A DNA stretch of 64,000 bases, taken from NCBI RefSeq assembly GCF_000226095.1, contig NC_016478.1:1540001-1604000 (forward strand), given 5' to 3'. Numbering within the stretch: the stretch's first letter is position 1; each line of letters begins with the position of its first letter. This document shows, in pieces, positions 1-11,418 of this stretch. The translations under genes were made by a program, and so were the position numbers. The DNA is from Thermothelomyces thermophilus ATCC 42464 (Eukaryota > Ascomycota > Sordariomycetes > Sordariales > Chaetomiaceae). Under the pieces are notes generated by a model. The model was not told where the DNA came from. It was given only the letters and a program-made list of their open reading frames with translations, and did no database searches.

Positions 1-678
<678 letters not shown>

Positions 679-1319
679 ATCGGTCGGCCCCCCCCTCCCC
701 GGGCTGTAGTTGGGAGCCGAGAGGCTCTCGTTTCCTAGTACTTGCTTAGTCTTGGAATGGGAAGCATACGATGAGGTAGCCAGATAACAAAATTGAGAAA
801 GTTCCAAAATTTCTTTTTAAAGCAGAGGGATCTTGGTTGTCGTCTTCCCCGAGGCAGTTCTCAACTTGGGAAGGAACCCAAGTTCTCGTCGGTCTTTTCC
901 ATATAAATGCGCTATGCGTTACTCGCATGCTGGCCTTGTGTTTTTCAATCAGGCACCTATTTCTGCAAGTACCGTACTCATACAGAACATGTACGAACAT
1001 GTATGTACATTATATTTTGACAAAAGTCATGTCTGTCTAGCGATCAGGCGGCCTAGCTTCCATTTCCGGGTTTTTGGTTCCGCCCATCTGCCGTAGTTCT
1101 TCTCAAGACCCAGTCCAAACCCACCCCGACCCAATCAAAAAAAAAGGTATAATTCGCTTCTCACCCCTCTCTTTCGTGACTCCAAACATGGAATCGAGAA
1201 AACCAAAGGCTGAAAGTTTGAATTGAAACCCACATGCCGTCCACATCAGCGTCCTCTTCAAAAGCTGAGATTGTTTCCCCTTCTGGCGTCAACCACCCTG
1301 ATGAATTAATTAATTGGCC
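679..1319. other. Convergent 3' intergenic region
   Basis: These 641 bases separate the stop codons of the convergent GAPDH and SR-rich genes and must hold both 3' UTRs. The 3' half is AT-richer. A cluster of GTAC-containing palindromic words lies at about 968-1010. I see no credible gene here. Confidence 0.6.
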
Positions 1320-4300
1320 TTAGAAGGCTGCGCCTCCCAAGCCCTCGCCCGCAATGTTCTTCAGACTTCTCTCGCTCAGGTCGCTCTTCAGCTCGAACCC
1401 TTTGCTCTCTCTCTCCAGCTTATCCCAGATGCGCAGGCTCTTGCGCAACTTGTCCTGCTTGACCCGCAGCTCTTCGCGCAGCCGCTCCTCCTCGTCGCGC
1501 ATGCGCTTGTGGTGCGGGTCCATCTCGACGGGCAGTGCCGTCGGATCAATCTTGCCGCCCGGGATGATGGGCGGCATGGTGTTGAGGAGGCTCTGGGCGA
1601 GCGATGGGCGTGCGCTGTGCGAGGCGAGCATGTGACCCGATGGGCCGGTCGGCGGGTTGAATGGCTTGGCGCCGCCGAGCGAGGGGGAGGCGGAGGCGGA
1701 GGCGGAGGCGGAGGAGGCGGACTGCGCTCTGGGCCCGGTCGGAATGCCGCCAACACTGGACCCGCCTTGGGAGATGGTCGGTGAGCCGGTTTGGCTGCCG
1801 CCGCCAGAGATGCTATGGCGAGGCGGGCCGGCTGACCAGCTACCCCTGGCACCACCGCGACCCGTGAAGCTCGGGGCACGAGGCGGAACATAGCCGCGAG
1901 GTCCGGCCGGGGGCACTGTGGGGCTTGTGGCACCATGGCGAGAAGGTCCGCTCGGACCAGAAGGGAGATGGCGAGGTGAAGGGGCAGCTTGAGGCGCTAC
2001 TGGTGATGTGAAGTTCCTCGCTGCGGCAGGCCCGGTGGGCGGTGCCCTAAGAGCTGCCGGACCCTTCGGAGGAGACTTCACCGGAGTCGGGTTGGCATCT
2101 GCTGCGGGGGCTTTTGGAACGGTTTGACTGGTCGCAGGTGGCTGCGACGGTTGCGGAGGCGGAGCCGCTGGCTTCGGGGTGTCGCGAGCCGGCGGGGCTG
2201 CGCTTGTGGGCGTTGGCGCGTTCGATACGTGAGACCGTGCAGCTGGGGACTGGGGTACGGACCGGTCGTCCCGGCGAACAGAGGCTGGCCGGGGCGAGGA
2301 CCTACCCGATGCAGACCGTGAGGGCAATGCCGACGAGTGAACGGAGTCTCGGAGCGGTGGCGGTGACGGTCGGCGATACGAAGGTCCGACGTAGCGATCA
2401 TCGCGGTCGCGGTCCCGCCAGTCTGGGCTCCGAGAGCGGGGACGATACGTGCCTCCCCCACGCGGGCCCGGCGGCGGTGAGCGTCTGGGTGGTGATCGGT
2501 CTCGGTGAACCGGCAACCGGTCTCTGTCGAACGGCGAGCGTGACCTCCGCCTGTTATCCCTGATCTCAAACTGCCTCCGCATCGGCGACCTTGGCCGTTC
2601 ATCTCTGTCATCCCTCCTATCATCCCACCTATCGTCCCACCTGTCGTCCTTCCTGTCGTCTCGCCTGTCAACCCTCCTATCATCCCACCTCTCATCTCTC
2701 CTGTCGTCTCGTCTGTCATCTCTTCGGCCATCTCTTCGGTCATCTCTCCTGTCATCCCACCGATCGTCTCTCCTGTCATCTCGCCTGTCATCCCTTCTGT
2801 CGTCTCTCCTGTCGTCTCTCCTATCGTCTCGCCTGTCATCTCTCCTATCATCCCTCCTGTCATCCCGCCTGTCATCCCGCCTGTCCAGACCGCGATCGTC
2901 TCGACGTGGGGACACGAAGCGGGGAGGAGTGCGTCTGATGGGACTCCTCCTTGGCGAGCTGCGGCGAGGAGGGCTCCGGGCTCGACTACGGCTGCGCCGC
3001 CAACTCTCGCCGCCGATCCTCTCTCGAGATCTCTCGCGCCTGAAGCGGTCGGCGCTGCGCGATCGGCGGCGCGGAGATCTGGCAGGGACGTAGCTATCGC
3101 TGGTCACGGGCGGGGGGGACCGGGCCCGGTCCCTCAAGGGGCTTCGAACGCGGGGTGGTGGTGATCGGTCACGGTCGCGATTGAAGGGCCGGTACGATTC
3201 GCCGGCCCCGTAACGGCGGACCTCTCCATCTTCATACCTATTGGTGCCAAGGTTAGCAACCACGTCAAACCGAAGCCGAGAAGACGAATTCAACACGTAA
3301 GAAACAGGGCGCTCAGGCACGCGCTGCGCCAAGCGAGTGCGATCTGGAATGGGAATGGAATTAACTCCTGTAAGAAGCGGAGATGACCGTCGCTGAGGAT
3401 TGAAATCGGCAGAAATTTCCGGCAGCCGAGCAAAGCCATCATTCGGAGCGCGGATGATATGCGCAGCGAAAGGAAGGGTAATTCGCTCGCTCAAAGGTCG
3501 CTCCGCCCCGGGCATCTGATGTGAACGAATTTCGGGCGACGGCATGTGTGTCTTCGGAGAAACCGTCCGACTGGTAAGGCAGAAAGCTCGCGTGGTTTTT
3601 GTTGATGGCGAGAATTTGCTCGCCTGTGACATCGACAAGAATGACGACAGGTGGTGTTTGGCTGGCCCATGGGTTCCACGAAATTGTTGCGTCCAAACCT
3701 CCCCAGAAAAACAGCACCTGCCCAAGCTTCGGGTGAAGGCTTCAGAACTCTTTGGGAGTGGCGGCTTTGTCCCCAAGTCAGGCTCCTTCCGAAAGCCCCG
3801 AGACTTAACATTTCCATCCATCCGAGCTTTATTTTGTTGGGATTGCGAGAAGTCACCACAACCCCGCTTAGACCAAGTGTTCACGCCGCTTGAATGGGTT
3901 TTGGGGACGCCCAACTTTGACGGAAGTTGGTCTTGTCTTGCGAGTTGTTTGCGGGGACTGGCCGGATGATGCGCGAAGGTGACTCGTTTGTAACAGGTCG
4001 GAAGTCTGGCATAGGTTGCGAGCAGCCCCTAAAAGTCCGGCCGTCTTCCTCGTACTCATTGGAACGAGCAGTGCCGCTGTCTGCGCTGCTGTTGGCAGAG
4101 CGGTCATAGTGTGCAGCTCGCGAACCATCAAGGTCAAGAACTGGAAGCATCTCTGCGCCCTTTCCGGCTTTCGAACCCGCTTGGTCCGCCAGTATCGCCT
4201 GAGAAGCATCGTTTGCCACCTCAAGAAATCCACAAGCTCGTTCGAAACCAGACCAGGACAAGCGTCGAACTCAGAGCTGGGCGTCCGGAATTGAGGCAAT

Positions 4301-4854
4301 TCCACGCTGCCCTGGGTATCGCCCGCCAAATCCACAGGCGTCCAGACGTTGCGCAGTGGACTTCTATTCCTGGGCCGATAGTCTTCCCAAGTTCGGGCTC
4401 TGTCGAGTTTGCGAGTTTCGGTCAGGTTGCTCATCAGACGTTCCCGGGCAGCCTTCCGGTCGTGGGTAGGGTAGTTCCAGTAATAGAACACCAGAGCCGG
4501 GCAAAGTTTGGTCGCCAGCAGGAGTTCCGGCTTCTGACGCCAAGAATCAAGTCGCTCGGGGTCATAGGCCATATCCAACATGGCGGCCAGCTGAGCGTAG
4601 GACAGGACCTTGAAGAGAGTGGTGCCGTAAGAGCGTAGCCACCGTGTCGTCCACCTGGGATTGGCGCTTTGTTTCTCCTGGATTACGCCTTTCCAGGCCT
4701 CGACACGCGAGTTGAGCTCTTCTTTGTTTAGCCTTGACTCGTCGACCGATGGCGCGAACCTCGCCAGGTAAGCCTGCTTCAACTCGAGCCAAGTATCGAG
4801 TGTATCGGAGTCGCGCCGCAGAGGCAGGTCGAACGGGGATTCGATTGTCGCCAT
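1320..4854 (-). CDS. Arg/Ser/Asp-rich (SR-type) nuclear protein locus, exon structure unresolved
   Basis: I do not recognise the family beyond an SR-repetitive-matrix-like composition. The frame opens at an ATG at 4854 (MATIESPFDLPLRR) and reads about 200 plausible residues to about 4250, where coding potential moves to another frame that runs to about 3885. A good intron at 3740-3884 (GTGAAC donor, GAAG acceptor) then leads to LHPKLGQVLFFWGGLDATI. The long downstream frame runs from about 3237 to the stop at 1320. It probably begins after an acceptor at 3238, preceded by a GCTAAC branch site. This part contains RS/SPPP dipeptides, an uninterrupted run of RDDR units (plus-strand about 2600-2890), a Pro/Ala/Ser linker, and a charged C-terminal helix (HHKRMRDEEERLREELR, ending GLGGAAF). 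It could be one gene with four or more exons, or two adjacent genes. The frame jump near 4200-4260 could be a 50-bp intron with a weak GTTTCG donor, or a real frameshift. A splicing or RNA-related role is inference from composition alone. Confidence 0.55.
2595..2890 (-). repeat. Coding minisatellite: 12-bp units encoding R-D-D-R
   Basis: The plus strand shows a tandem run of variants of CTGTCATCTCTC / CTATCGTCTCGC. On the minus strand these read as more than 20 consecutive RDDR-type tetrapeptides, with occasional W, G, V, K or E substitutions. The array stays in frame throughout. The unit is mostly varied at wobble positions, so the array is probably old, although some neighbouring units are nearly identical. 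Confidence 0.85.
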
Positions 4855-6294
4855 TGTTGCCTCTCGAACTCTGTCGACAAAGGTGGCATAAAGTCGGCGG
4901 GTGCGAGATGAAGGCGATAGCTGCAGAGATCAACCTGCCCCAAGCCCCGGGAGTGTAAACGTCGCGGGTGTCCGCGCGATGCAGAACAAGATCGCGTCTC
5001 GTGAGGCTTGAGAGGACGGTCCACGAAGCGGTCGAAGCTCGTCGAGGAAGTCAAGAATTGAAGGCCGGTCGGTCGAGAGGTGGTTATTGCCCCAGAGATG
5101 GGGGCCAAGAAACCTTTGCATGAGACGGCGTCTGCCGATACGTGCGTGCGATGCCGATACGGGCTTCTCAGTTCGCCGCTAGCAGCATTATGCATGCCCT
5201 TCGAGACGAAGCGGGATTCGGTTTCTCGCGATGTCGTTGTCCCTCTTGCGTCTCGGCAACCCGACAAAACCTTGGAAAGCCTCCTTCCCATGTGCCGACA
5301 GGGACATGCACGTCCGACTGCACAAGCAACCCCTTACACCCTCCATCGCCCCTACTTCATCCCCAGCTCCCATCCTCATCCATGGCGACGCCCAAACCGT
5401 ACCGTAAGATCTGAGAGAGAGCCGAGCAAGAAAAAGAACTCCACTGACCTTCTACTTCGATCCATAATCCTGAATCTGAGTCCGATGTTGTGTCGTTAAA
5501 ACAATATGGAGGGCTCGGCCCAGTGATTAGACGTTAGAGGGAGGTCGGATTAAGTGCGAGGCTGAAGGCATGTCTTCCTTTCCGTACAGGCACGGAGTTG
5601 TCGGTTTCCAAAAGTTCAAATCCCAGGACCCACCCATGATTTCAAGCGCTTGACGCGCCATCCCCTGCAGACGCGGGTGGCGTGGCACGTGCGTCAGGTA
5701 ATGAGTTACGGAACCCGCAGTGCATCCCGTATCAGTATTCCTGAACAAGGATGTATGTAATCCGTAGAGTACGTCCGTACTACATAGTATACTCCGCACA
5801 TACAATACTTCGTGGGGTAATCCATTTCTGTACGCAGTCTTTCCGTACCATTAATGAACAACTTCAGCAGATTAATCGCAACTACGAACTACGCAGTATC
5901 CGTACTCAGAAGCGAAATCAGACCTCTTCACGCTTGCGCGTTGAACTAGCCGCTACATATCTGTACCCATTTGTAACGGTATTACGCGAGCATGTGCAGC
6001 GCGTTGCCTCTTACGCTTAACATCAGAAACTGCAGCAGGAGCTCACAAGCAAGTATTGTACAGCAACCGCGCTCGGCATTGACATGAATGAGCAGCCGAG
6101 TCAACTCACCCATGTTTCGCCCGCCCAAGAATGTCAATGGCAAGAAAATCTCCATATCTGACCCTTGAATGATCCTTCCCCCCCTCCCTCCCCGGGACAC
6201 CTCTCTCTCTCCTCTCCCCTTCCGGCACGCCGTTGTAACGCCGCGCAATGCCCCGACCAATCTCTTCCCCATCTCAACATGCCCGCGCGTCGTT
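4855..6294. other. Intergenic region between the SR-rich locus and hda-1
   Basis: About 1.4 kb with no supportable gene. It holds the promoter and 5' leader of the minus-strand SR-rich locus and the 3' UTR of hda-1. At 5750-5910 it is rich in short GTAC/CCGTA words (for example around 5751-5800) that recur in other gaps of this window. The short frames here lack family signatures and credible codon use. Confidence 0.55.
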
Positions 6295-8904
6295 CTACCT
6301 CCCCCCACTCTCCTCCTCTTCGGTCTCTTCCCCCTCGTCTCTCCCGCCTTCGTCCGACGTCACCCTCTCCATGATGAACTGCTGCACGTCCGCGAAATAT
6401 TCCGCCATCATCGGCGTGAGGCCGTTGACCTGCGCGCGGATGACGTTGCCGAACCGGCGCTTCATCACCTTGCGCGTGAGGTCCGGGTCGGACCAGCACG
6501 CGTGGTCGTTGGCCACGTACACCTGCGAGTGCTCCTTGTACCACGACGACAGATCGCTGTCCACGTCCGACTTGACCGGTCGCAGGCTGCCGTTGACGAA
6601 GTTGACCACGCCCGCGACCCGGGACTTGACGTCTACTACCGAGAGGGAGCATAAGTGTTAGCCAAGGGTCAGGGCTCAAGGTTAAGTTCGCGGGGTTTGG
6701 GCCCCCCATATAAAGAATGAGCGGGGTAGAGCGGGAGACTTACGTCGATTGATGAGCAGGACCTTGATTCCAAGGTAGGCGTTGCCTACGCCCATCAGGA
6801 AGATGTCTTCGACCGAGTCGTACAGCTGCAGGTAGTTGTCCCAGATATAGCACATTAGTTCTTGGACTTGGGCTTGGAGCGTGCGTTCGTCGGCGCGTGG
6901 GATGAAGGCATCAGTGTCCTACACGGGAGGATTAGCATGGCGATTTCTCCTTCTGTTCCTCCCTTCCACTCCCCGTTCTCTTTTTCCCGCTTCTACTTTG
7001 GTTTCACCCGTATTCCTTTCTCCATAATGGGCATACGTACCTCTGGGTGCGTGATGTAGTGAGGCACGTTGACATCGATGACTCCGAAGCCTTTCTCAAT
7101 GGCCCAGTCAATGTAACGCGTGACGCCGTCCGTCTGTTTCCGGTTCAGATGACTTTTTCTTAATAACAGGTCGGCGGGGATATGTAGGTACTCACCACCC
7201 ATGCGTTGTGAGCCTCCACCGTGTTGTCCAGCGGATCAGGCTGGGCATGCAGTTCCGGCCTGGGAACAGGGTCATCAGTCGAGCCTCAACTACTTGAACG
7301 ACCATCACTTACGGGTCATGGACGATGACCAGGATCCTGCGAGCTGACTGGATCCCCCTAGTCACCAGCACCTGGTTCTCGAAAGACTTGAATAGTACGT
7401 CTCGCTGGATATACAACGGCAGCATGCCGTGCTTCTCGGACAAGACCTGGCGTTGCGCCCGGCGCACCACATCGTGCAGACGCGACGACTCCTGCGCCTG
7501 CATCTCCTGGACGTCGACGATGCCGGCGCGCATGCACTCCCAGTACGGCGCCTGATACGCCTGGACCTTGGCCAGCACCTTGGCCGCCTCGCGGCTGATC
7601 TTGGGGATCTCCATCTTCGGGGGCGGCTCCCCCATGAGCGTCCGGGCGACGGCCAGCGCCGATTTCGAGATGGCCTCGAGGTCGTAGCCGCCCTCGAGAC
7701 AGACCGCCACCTTGCCGCCGGCGAGCGACATGAGCATGTGCGTCATGTGGGCGTAGCAGCTGGGCGTGACGAAGCAGGCTCCCAGCTCGTCGCCGGCGGC
7801 GGCGTCGAAGCCGGCCGAGATGATGACCAGGTCCGGGTTGAACTCGTGGGCGATGGGCATGACGATCTTCTGGAAGGCCGCCATATACTCACCGTCGCCC
7901 ATCCCCTGGTCGTGCCAGCCGATGTTGACGTTCTTGCCTAGGCCGGGCCCGGCACCGCAGTGCTCGAGCCCGCCGTCGGGCGTCATCGGGTTATCGGGCT
8001 TGCCGGGGTAGAACTCGCCGTTGCGGTAGACGTGGAGAGAAATGTAGAGGATATTGGGGTCGTCGTAGAAGAGGTTCTGGATGCCGTTGCCGTGGTGCAC
8101 GTCCCAGTCCAAGATTAGAATCTTTCGGCAGAGGTCTGGGTAGTCGGCCTGGCAGATTTTAGCAGCAATGGGAACGTTGTTAAAGAGACAGAACCCCATG
8201 GGCGCGTCAAACTCGGCGTGATGGCCCGGCGGGCGGATGATGGCGAACGCGTTCTTCACGACGCCGGCAACCACGCTTTTGCACGTCTCGATGGCGCCGC
8301 CGGCCGAGATCAGCGACGCCTCGTATGTCATACTGCCGACATAGAGCGAGTCCCTGCCTTGATCCATCCGGGTGGACAGCTCGCGAAGCTCTTGGGTTGA
8401 TTTACGGGACAGAGCTTCAACCCATAGGAAGTGCCCAGGGTGGTGAACCATGCAGATTTCCTCCTTGGTTGCTTCCCTCGCCGGGATTCGCCACATGTAC
8501 TTGGTTGGCTCGGTCTGGATAATGCGGATGAGCTCGGCGTCGGAGCCAGTGAACACCAGACCATTCTTCTTGAAGGTTCTCATGATGTACTCGATCCGCG
8601 ACGGATCCTCTGGGTGATGCGGGTTAGGCCCAAAGTCGGCATTGGCATGTAGCTTCATGCGGTCATCGTAGCAGCAACCAGTCGGCAGCAGGCCACGTCG
8701 CCGCAGGTGCTCGGGGTAAGCTGTCGGGTCAGAGTCCTGGTCTTCATCCCGGCTCATGCCGCTGGTGCCTTGGCCGTTGGTGGCATCCGGGATTGAACTC
8801 TCCCCCGTCGTAGTTACATCTAGAAAACCGTTGGGAGCCGAAGAGCCATCAGTCATGCGGCGGTCCTCACCATCCATGACGACATCATTCTCGATGATGT
8901 CCAT
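6295..8904 (-). CDS. hda-1: Class II histone deacetylase HDA-1 (HDAC + Arb2 domains)
   Basis: A zinc-dependent lysine deacetylase of the yeast Hda1 / fission yeast Clr3 type, acting on nucleosomal histones in silent chromatin. Exons on the minus strand are 8904-7313, 7259-7196, 7133-7041, 6918-6744 and 6635-6295, giving 754 residues. The donors are GTAAGT, GTGAGT, GTACGT and GTAAGT. The catalytic domain (about residues 75-420) shows RPPGHHAEFDAPMGFCLFNN with His228-His229, the DWDVHHGNG zinc-ligand block (Asp266, Asp268, His270) and the EGGYD motif. The C-terminal third (about 490-735: LVIVHDP-type start, YIWDNYLQLYDS, KSRVAGVVNFVNGSLRP) is the Arb2 domain typical of fungal class II enzymes. 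The N-terminus is acidic and disordered, and the tail is Glu-rich. In Neurospora HDA-1 works with HP1 and the chromodomain protein CDP-2. A chromodomain gene lies 8.6 kb away at 17,516. All catalytic residues I could check are present. Confidence 0.95.
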
Positions 8905-10026
8905 CCTGGGCGAGCTGCCCCTATGAACGCTTCTGAGAAGAGCTATGACCCTCGTCGAGCTTTTCCGTAGTCAGTAAGCTTCCGGTATAACCCAGGGAAT
9001 TGGAAAGAGGAAGTCTCAGAAGTGAGAGGCACCACCCAAAAGTAAGAGACGGACGGAACGGGTGGTGAGGAGTGCGGGCAAGGTTGGTGACTGCCGCGGC
9101 GGGCGTTTTGTCTGGTGAAGAGAGGCACTTACTCTGACTCGACACTTTTGATAGCGTGTCCTTGTCGTAAAGGTGCGGCAGACGTTTGTGACTTAGTTAA
9201 TACAACTCTCCTCCCCCCCGCCAAAAAAAAAAAGCGGAAGAAAGAGTGCTTGAAGCGTGCTGGGGTTCAAGCTAGGGAGGAGCGGCAAGACTCGAGATGC
9301 CGACCATGGACCTCTGTGCCAAAAGTTAGAGGTCAAGAAATTTGGGTGCGCAAACGGGTTTCTCTAAACAAAAGAATTAAGAAGGCCGAATATGCAGGAG
9401 TTATCCACCCGAGAGGGCGCTTCCAGACGAAGGGTGTTTTGCGGCCTGAGCAGCCAGGAAACGACAAGCCCGGACAGGTCGGATTCAAGAATCGAGGTGC
9501 ACTTTCCATGCGACTTGCAACTCCATCCACCCTTCGGCCTTGAATGCACAGGCTGAAGCCTCGGGAGAATACATTATTAACATACCAGAGAGCAGAGGCA
9601 GTATCAAAGACCGCGGCTGCGCATACTCGCGGGCGAGCGGGTGGTCGGCCACGGACGTGCAACAAAGTGCCTGGGTCTCGGTGTGGTTGATGTTTAGGGA
9701 GATCGAGTGGCTGGGCCCGCAGCGTATGAATAGCGAGAGCAGCCGCAACCCCACTACAAAATAGTCCAAGGCACTTGATCATAGCGCCTCAGTCCCTAAC
9801 ACCGACCTAAGGCAAACAGCATCCAGAGAATATCCGTGTGAAATATCACGACGGGATAACTATCCGAGTATCTCTTTGCGTAAGGGACTCCTCTTCAAAT
9901 TTGCTTCAAGATTGCGCGCTGGACCGTTGCTCTCATGTACAGTACATACCAAGTTGTCGAGCCCTGGGATCTCAAAGTTGCCAGGGATCGTGTTGGCTGT
10001 TCTGGGAAAGCGCCCGGGGCCATGTA
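8905..10026. other. Upstream region of hda-1, no gene seen
   Basis: About 1.1 kb between the hda-1 start and the left end of the transposon. It contains the hda-1 promoter and 5' leader. A C-tract followed by an A-tract lies near 9214-9232. Reading frames of up to about 150 codons exist on both strands, but none shows a recognisable family, a convincing start or consistent codon bias, so I do not call a gene. Confidence 0.5.
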
Positions 10027-10051
10027 CAGTGAGGGGTCAAAAGTATAGGCC
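10025..10051 (+). repeat. Left terminal inverted repeat with TA target duplication
   Basis: TA at 10,025-10,026, then about 25 bases matching the inverted right end at 11,392-11,416. Differences are at the fifth base and at one purine near position 21. Confidence 0.88.
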
Positions 10052-11416
10052 AGTCCCACATTTCCCCAGCCATCTACATTTTTACCACCAGACTTTAACA
10101 CAGGATATCTCAACAGCCACAAATTATATAAGAAAACTGTTTATACTAGATAGTAGCCCTAGTTCCAAGCTTCAATATTTTATATACCACCCCCTAGCAC
10201 GTTTAACTACGGCTAGCCGACGCGGCATTCCCTAGATTAGCCTGTCAATTTTCCCCTGTTTAATAGCCTACCATGCCTTCTATAGGCACCTAGTAAACTC
10301 TTCAATATCTAGCCTGTTCTGCCTTAAATTCTATAGATCTGGGAACATCGTATATAGCCTCTATTTAAGAAGGCTCTATATATATTTAATAAGGTTTAAA
10401 TTAGGGCTATATATAGGCCATTTAATCTAGGAAATCCCCCATGCTAGGAACTACTGTTCGGTAGATTTGTAGATATATATAGGAACATTATCTTACTAAA
10501 AGTGTCAAGTTCTATCGTAATAAAGTAGAAGGCCCTCTTCTAGAGCTTTCTAGTATAACCAGGCTATATATCTATAGTATAGAGTGCTTAGATCCTTCTC
10601 TAGGATAATAAGCTTACTCCGACTACCTACTTATATTACCCCCTATACTATAATTATAATATTTGCCCTCGTATAGTTCTTCAAGTTAACAAATCGACGG
10701 TCGTACTTCTCGGAAGGAAAACGGAATACCTAGGCGGTCGGATTTAAGGTATTATTTTAATAAGAACACTTGTCAGAAAAGATAGTCTAAGATATAGTTA
10801 GAAATACCAAAAGAATTACTATACTATACTTGACTTACTTAAACTAATTCGTCAGTCTTTCCTAACCAATTGTATATAAAGTTATATCTATTCTTTGCCA
10901 GCTCTTTTGTCAAAGGAATCCTCTTTTTTGCCCGCCATTTACGTAAGCGGTAAGCTTAGAGGAATCGTCGAATGGTTAAAGGTGACACTTTCTTCTTAAT
11001 CGTATTAATAAGGGCCTTCCTTATTATACGTTAGTCCTTCTTAACCATCAAAAGGATATATCGTTTCTCGGCAGGCGTAAGAACCTCAGGACGGCCACTT
11101 CGAGGTTTAGATTCGAAGGTGTGGTGAGAATTCTAGCGTTCGATTGTATTACGGATGGCGTATCTAGAAATGCCGAACAGGGTTGCCAGAGACTATTTAG
11201 TATACCTTATAGCTATAAGGCTGTAAATGGCCATTCGAAGATATAGGCTTAATTCCTATTTAGCCCTGTAGTTAGCCTTTAATTTGCGTATAAAATCTTG
11301 TAGATTGAGGTCCATATTATTGATTTGTAGGATGTTGAAGAAAAGGTAGGATACGCGTGGGTGTCGTGGAACGCGTTTAAGTGGGTGGAGCGGCCCATAC
11401 TTTTGACCCCTGACTG
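10027..11416 (-). mobile_element. Degenerate Tc1/mariner-type DNA transposon, complete ends, probably RIP-mutated
   Basis: A 1390-bp element bounded by terminal inverted repeats. The left end reads CAGTGAGGGGTCAAAAGTAT from 10,027. The reverse complement of the right end (from 11,416 leftwards) begins CAGTCAGGGGTCAAAAGTAT. About 23 of the first 25 bases match, and both ends are flanked by the TA duplication expected for the superfamily (10,025-10,026 and 11,417-11,418). The minus-strand transposase relic starts near 11,315 (MDLNLQDFIRKLKANYRAK). It then shows a helix-turn-helix (LATLFGISRYAIRNTIERY), a GRPEVLTPAEKRYILLMVKK block and, near 10,250-10,200, the C-terminal MPRRLAVVKRARGWYIKY typical of fungal Tc1-like transposases. 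Many in-frame TAG/TAA stops and very high AT content indicate inactivation by C-to-T mutation. It is not functional. Plain DNA transposon; age judged old from the density of changes, though the ends are still well preserved. Confidence 0.88.
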
Positions 11417-11418
11417 TA
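11392..11418 (-). repeat. Right terminal inverted repeat with TA target duplication
   Basis: This is the inverted partner of the left end. It is followed by TA at 11,417-11,418, giving the canonical TA target-site duplication of a Tc1/mariner insertion. Confidence 0.88.

Noticed and set aside
4855-5291. Minus-strand frame just upstream of the SR-rich locus
   Set aside because: It is best explained as the 5' leader of that locus. Codon use is unlike coding DNA, and the ATG at 4854 is the first start with protein-like sequence.
9333-9782. 149-codon minus-strand frame upstream of the transposon
   Set aside because: Its apparent start is not backed by a promoter or splice context, the composition is random-like, and no family is recognisable.
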